NCBI GenBank assembly: GCA_018136815.1
Contig: CM030937.1
Span: 385,953-437,452, forward strand
Origin: Isochrysis galbana
Lineage: Eukaryota; Haptophyta; Isochrysidales; Isochrysidaceae
DNA: 51,500 nt
Reading direction: 5' to 3'
In this document: positions 51,339 to 51,500 of the stretch, in pieces
Layout of the letters: every line of letters begins with the position of its first letter
How positions within the stretch are numbered: the stretch's first letter is position 1
The notes under the pieces: generated by a model
Told to the model about the DNA's origin: nothing
The model's database searches: none
Seen by the model: only the letters and a program-made list of their open reading frames with translations
Translations under genes and position numbers: made by a program

Positions 51339-51500
51339 ATCGATGCTTGATACTGCTGTGGAGAAGCTGGGCACATTCCTGTGGTTGCTTGCATCTTGGG
51401 TGGAATGGGTTGCTAATGGTGGTGCTGTGCGCTCCTCTCGTCTTTCGAGCAGTGCGCGGCTGTGGCGAGATGTACGGGCCCTGCATAGGGATAGTGTCAT
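51339..51500. other. 3' flank of RPL37
   Basis: Likely 3' UTR; no AATAAA signal was seen. Confidence 0.4.

Overview
The window looks like nuclear DNA of a GC-rich, repeat-rich unicellular alga, most consistent with a haptophyte or a similar secondary-plastid alga. The reasons are short spliceosomal introns of about 86-267 bp, eukaryotic housekeeping genes (RAB1, BET3, RPL37, VTA1), a plant/algal GT77 glycosyltransferase, a probable selenoprotein, and very long C/T, G/A and G homopolymer tracts. The assignment is inference. No rRNA, tRNA or CRISPR was recognised.

Ten genes can be supported. From left to right: VTA1/LIP5 (1221-2915, -), BET3/TRAPPC3 (6517-7313, -, 3 exons), a 2Fe-2S ferredoxin fused to a DnaJ-type zinc finger (9571-10248, +), a RAB1 GTPase (15405-16964, -, 6 exons, the first only 13 nt), a pseudokinase (21088-22737, +), a GT77 glycosyltransferase with a second decayed GT domain (25172-28036, -), a Cys-loop-type ligand-gated channel (31506-33989, +, 3 exons), a selenoprotein M/F-like gene with an in-frame TGA (36509-37123, -, 3 exons), a multi-pass membrane protein (39043-40116, -), an armadillo-repeat protein (45720-49820, -, 6 exons) and RPL37 (50955-51338, +, 2 exons); the membrane protein is the only one of these eleven loci with no family assignment. 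The genes do not form an operon. Several (VTA1, BET3, RAB1, GT77, selenoprotein) share a theme of endomembrane and secretory function, which may be chance.

Between the genes lies dense mobile and repetitive DNA: a family of ~750 bp elements with 19-bp target-site duplications (at least five copies, one nested in another); an LTR-like direct-repeat block with a disrupted gag-like ORF (10590-13763); degraded Ty3/gypsy pol and hAT transposase fragments; a 189-bp hAT-type MITE with perfect 8-bp target duplications; a TIR element; a 710-bp tandem duplication; and a set of short 'word-array' loci in which a locus-specific AT-rich word is repeated next to a shared head resembling TTAGGGCCAGGC.

Reading the splice junctions by hand gives 18 introns. 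Nine donors are GTGCG and six GTGAG, with no GTAAG, an unusual donor preference. The most notable coding observation is the probable selenocysteine codon at 36846-36848; the most notable non-coding ones are the 19-bp-TSD element family and the word arrays.
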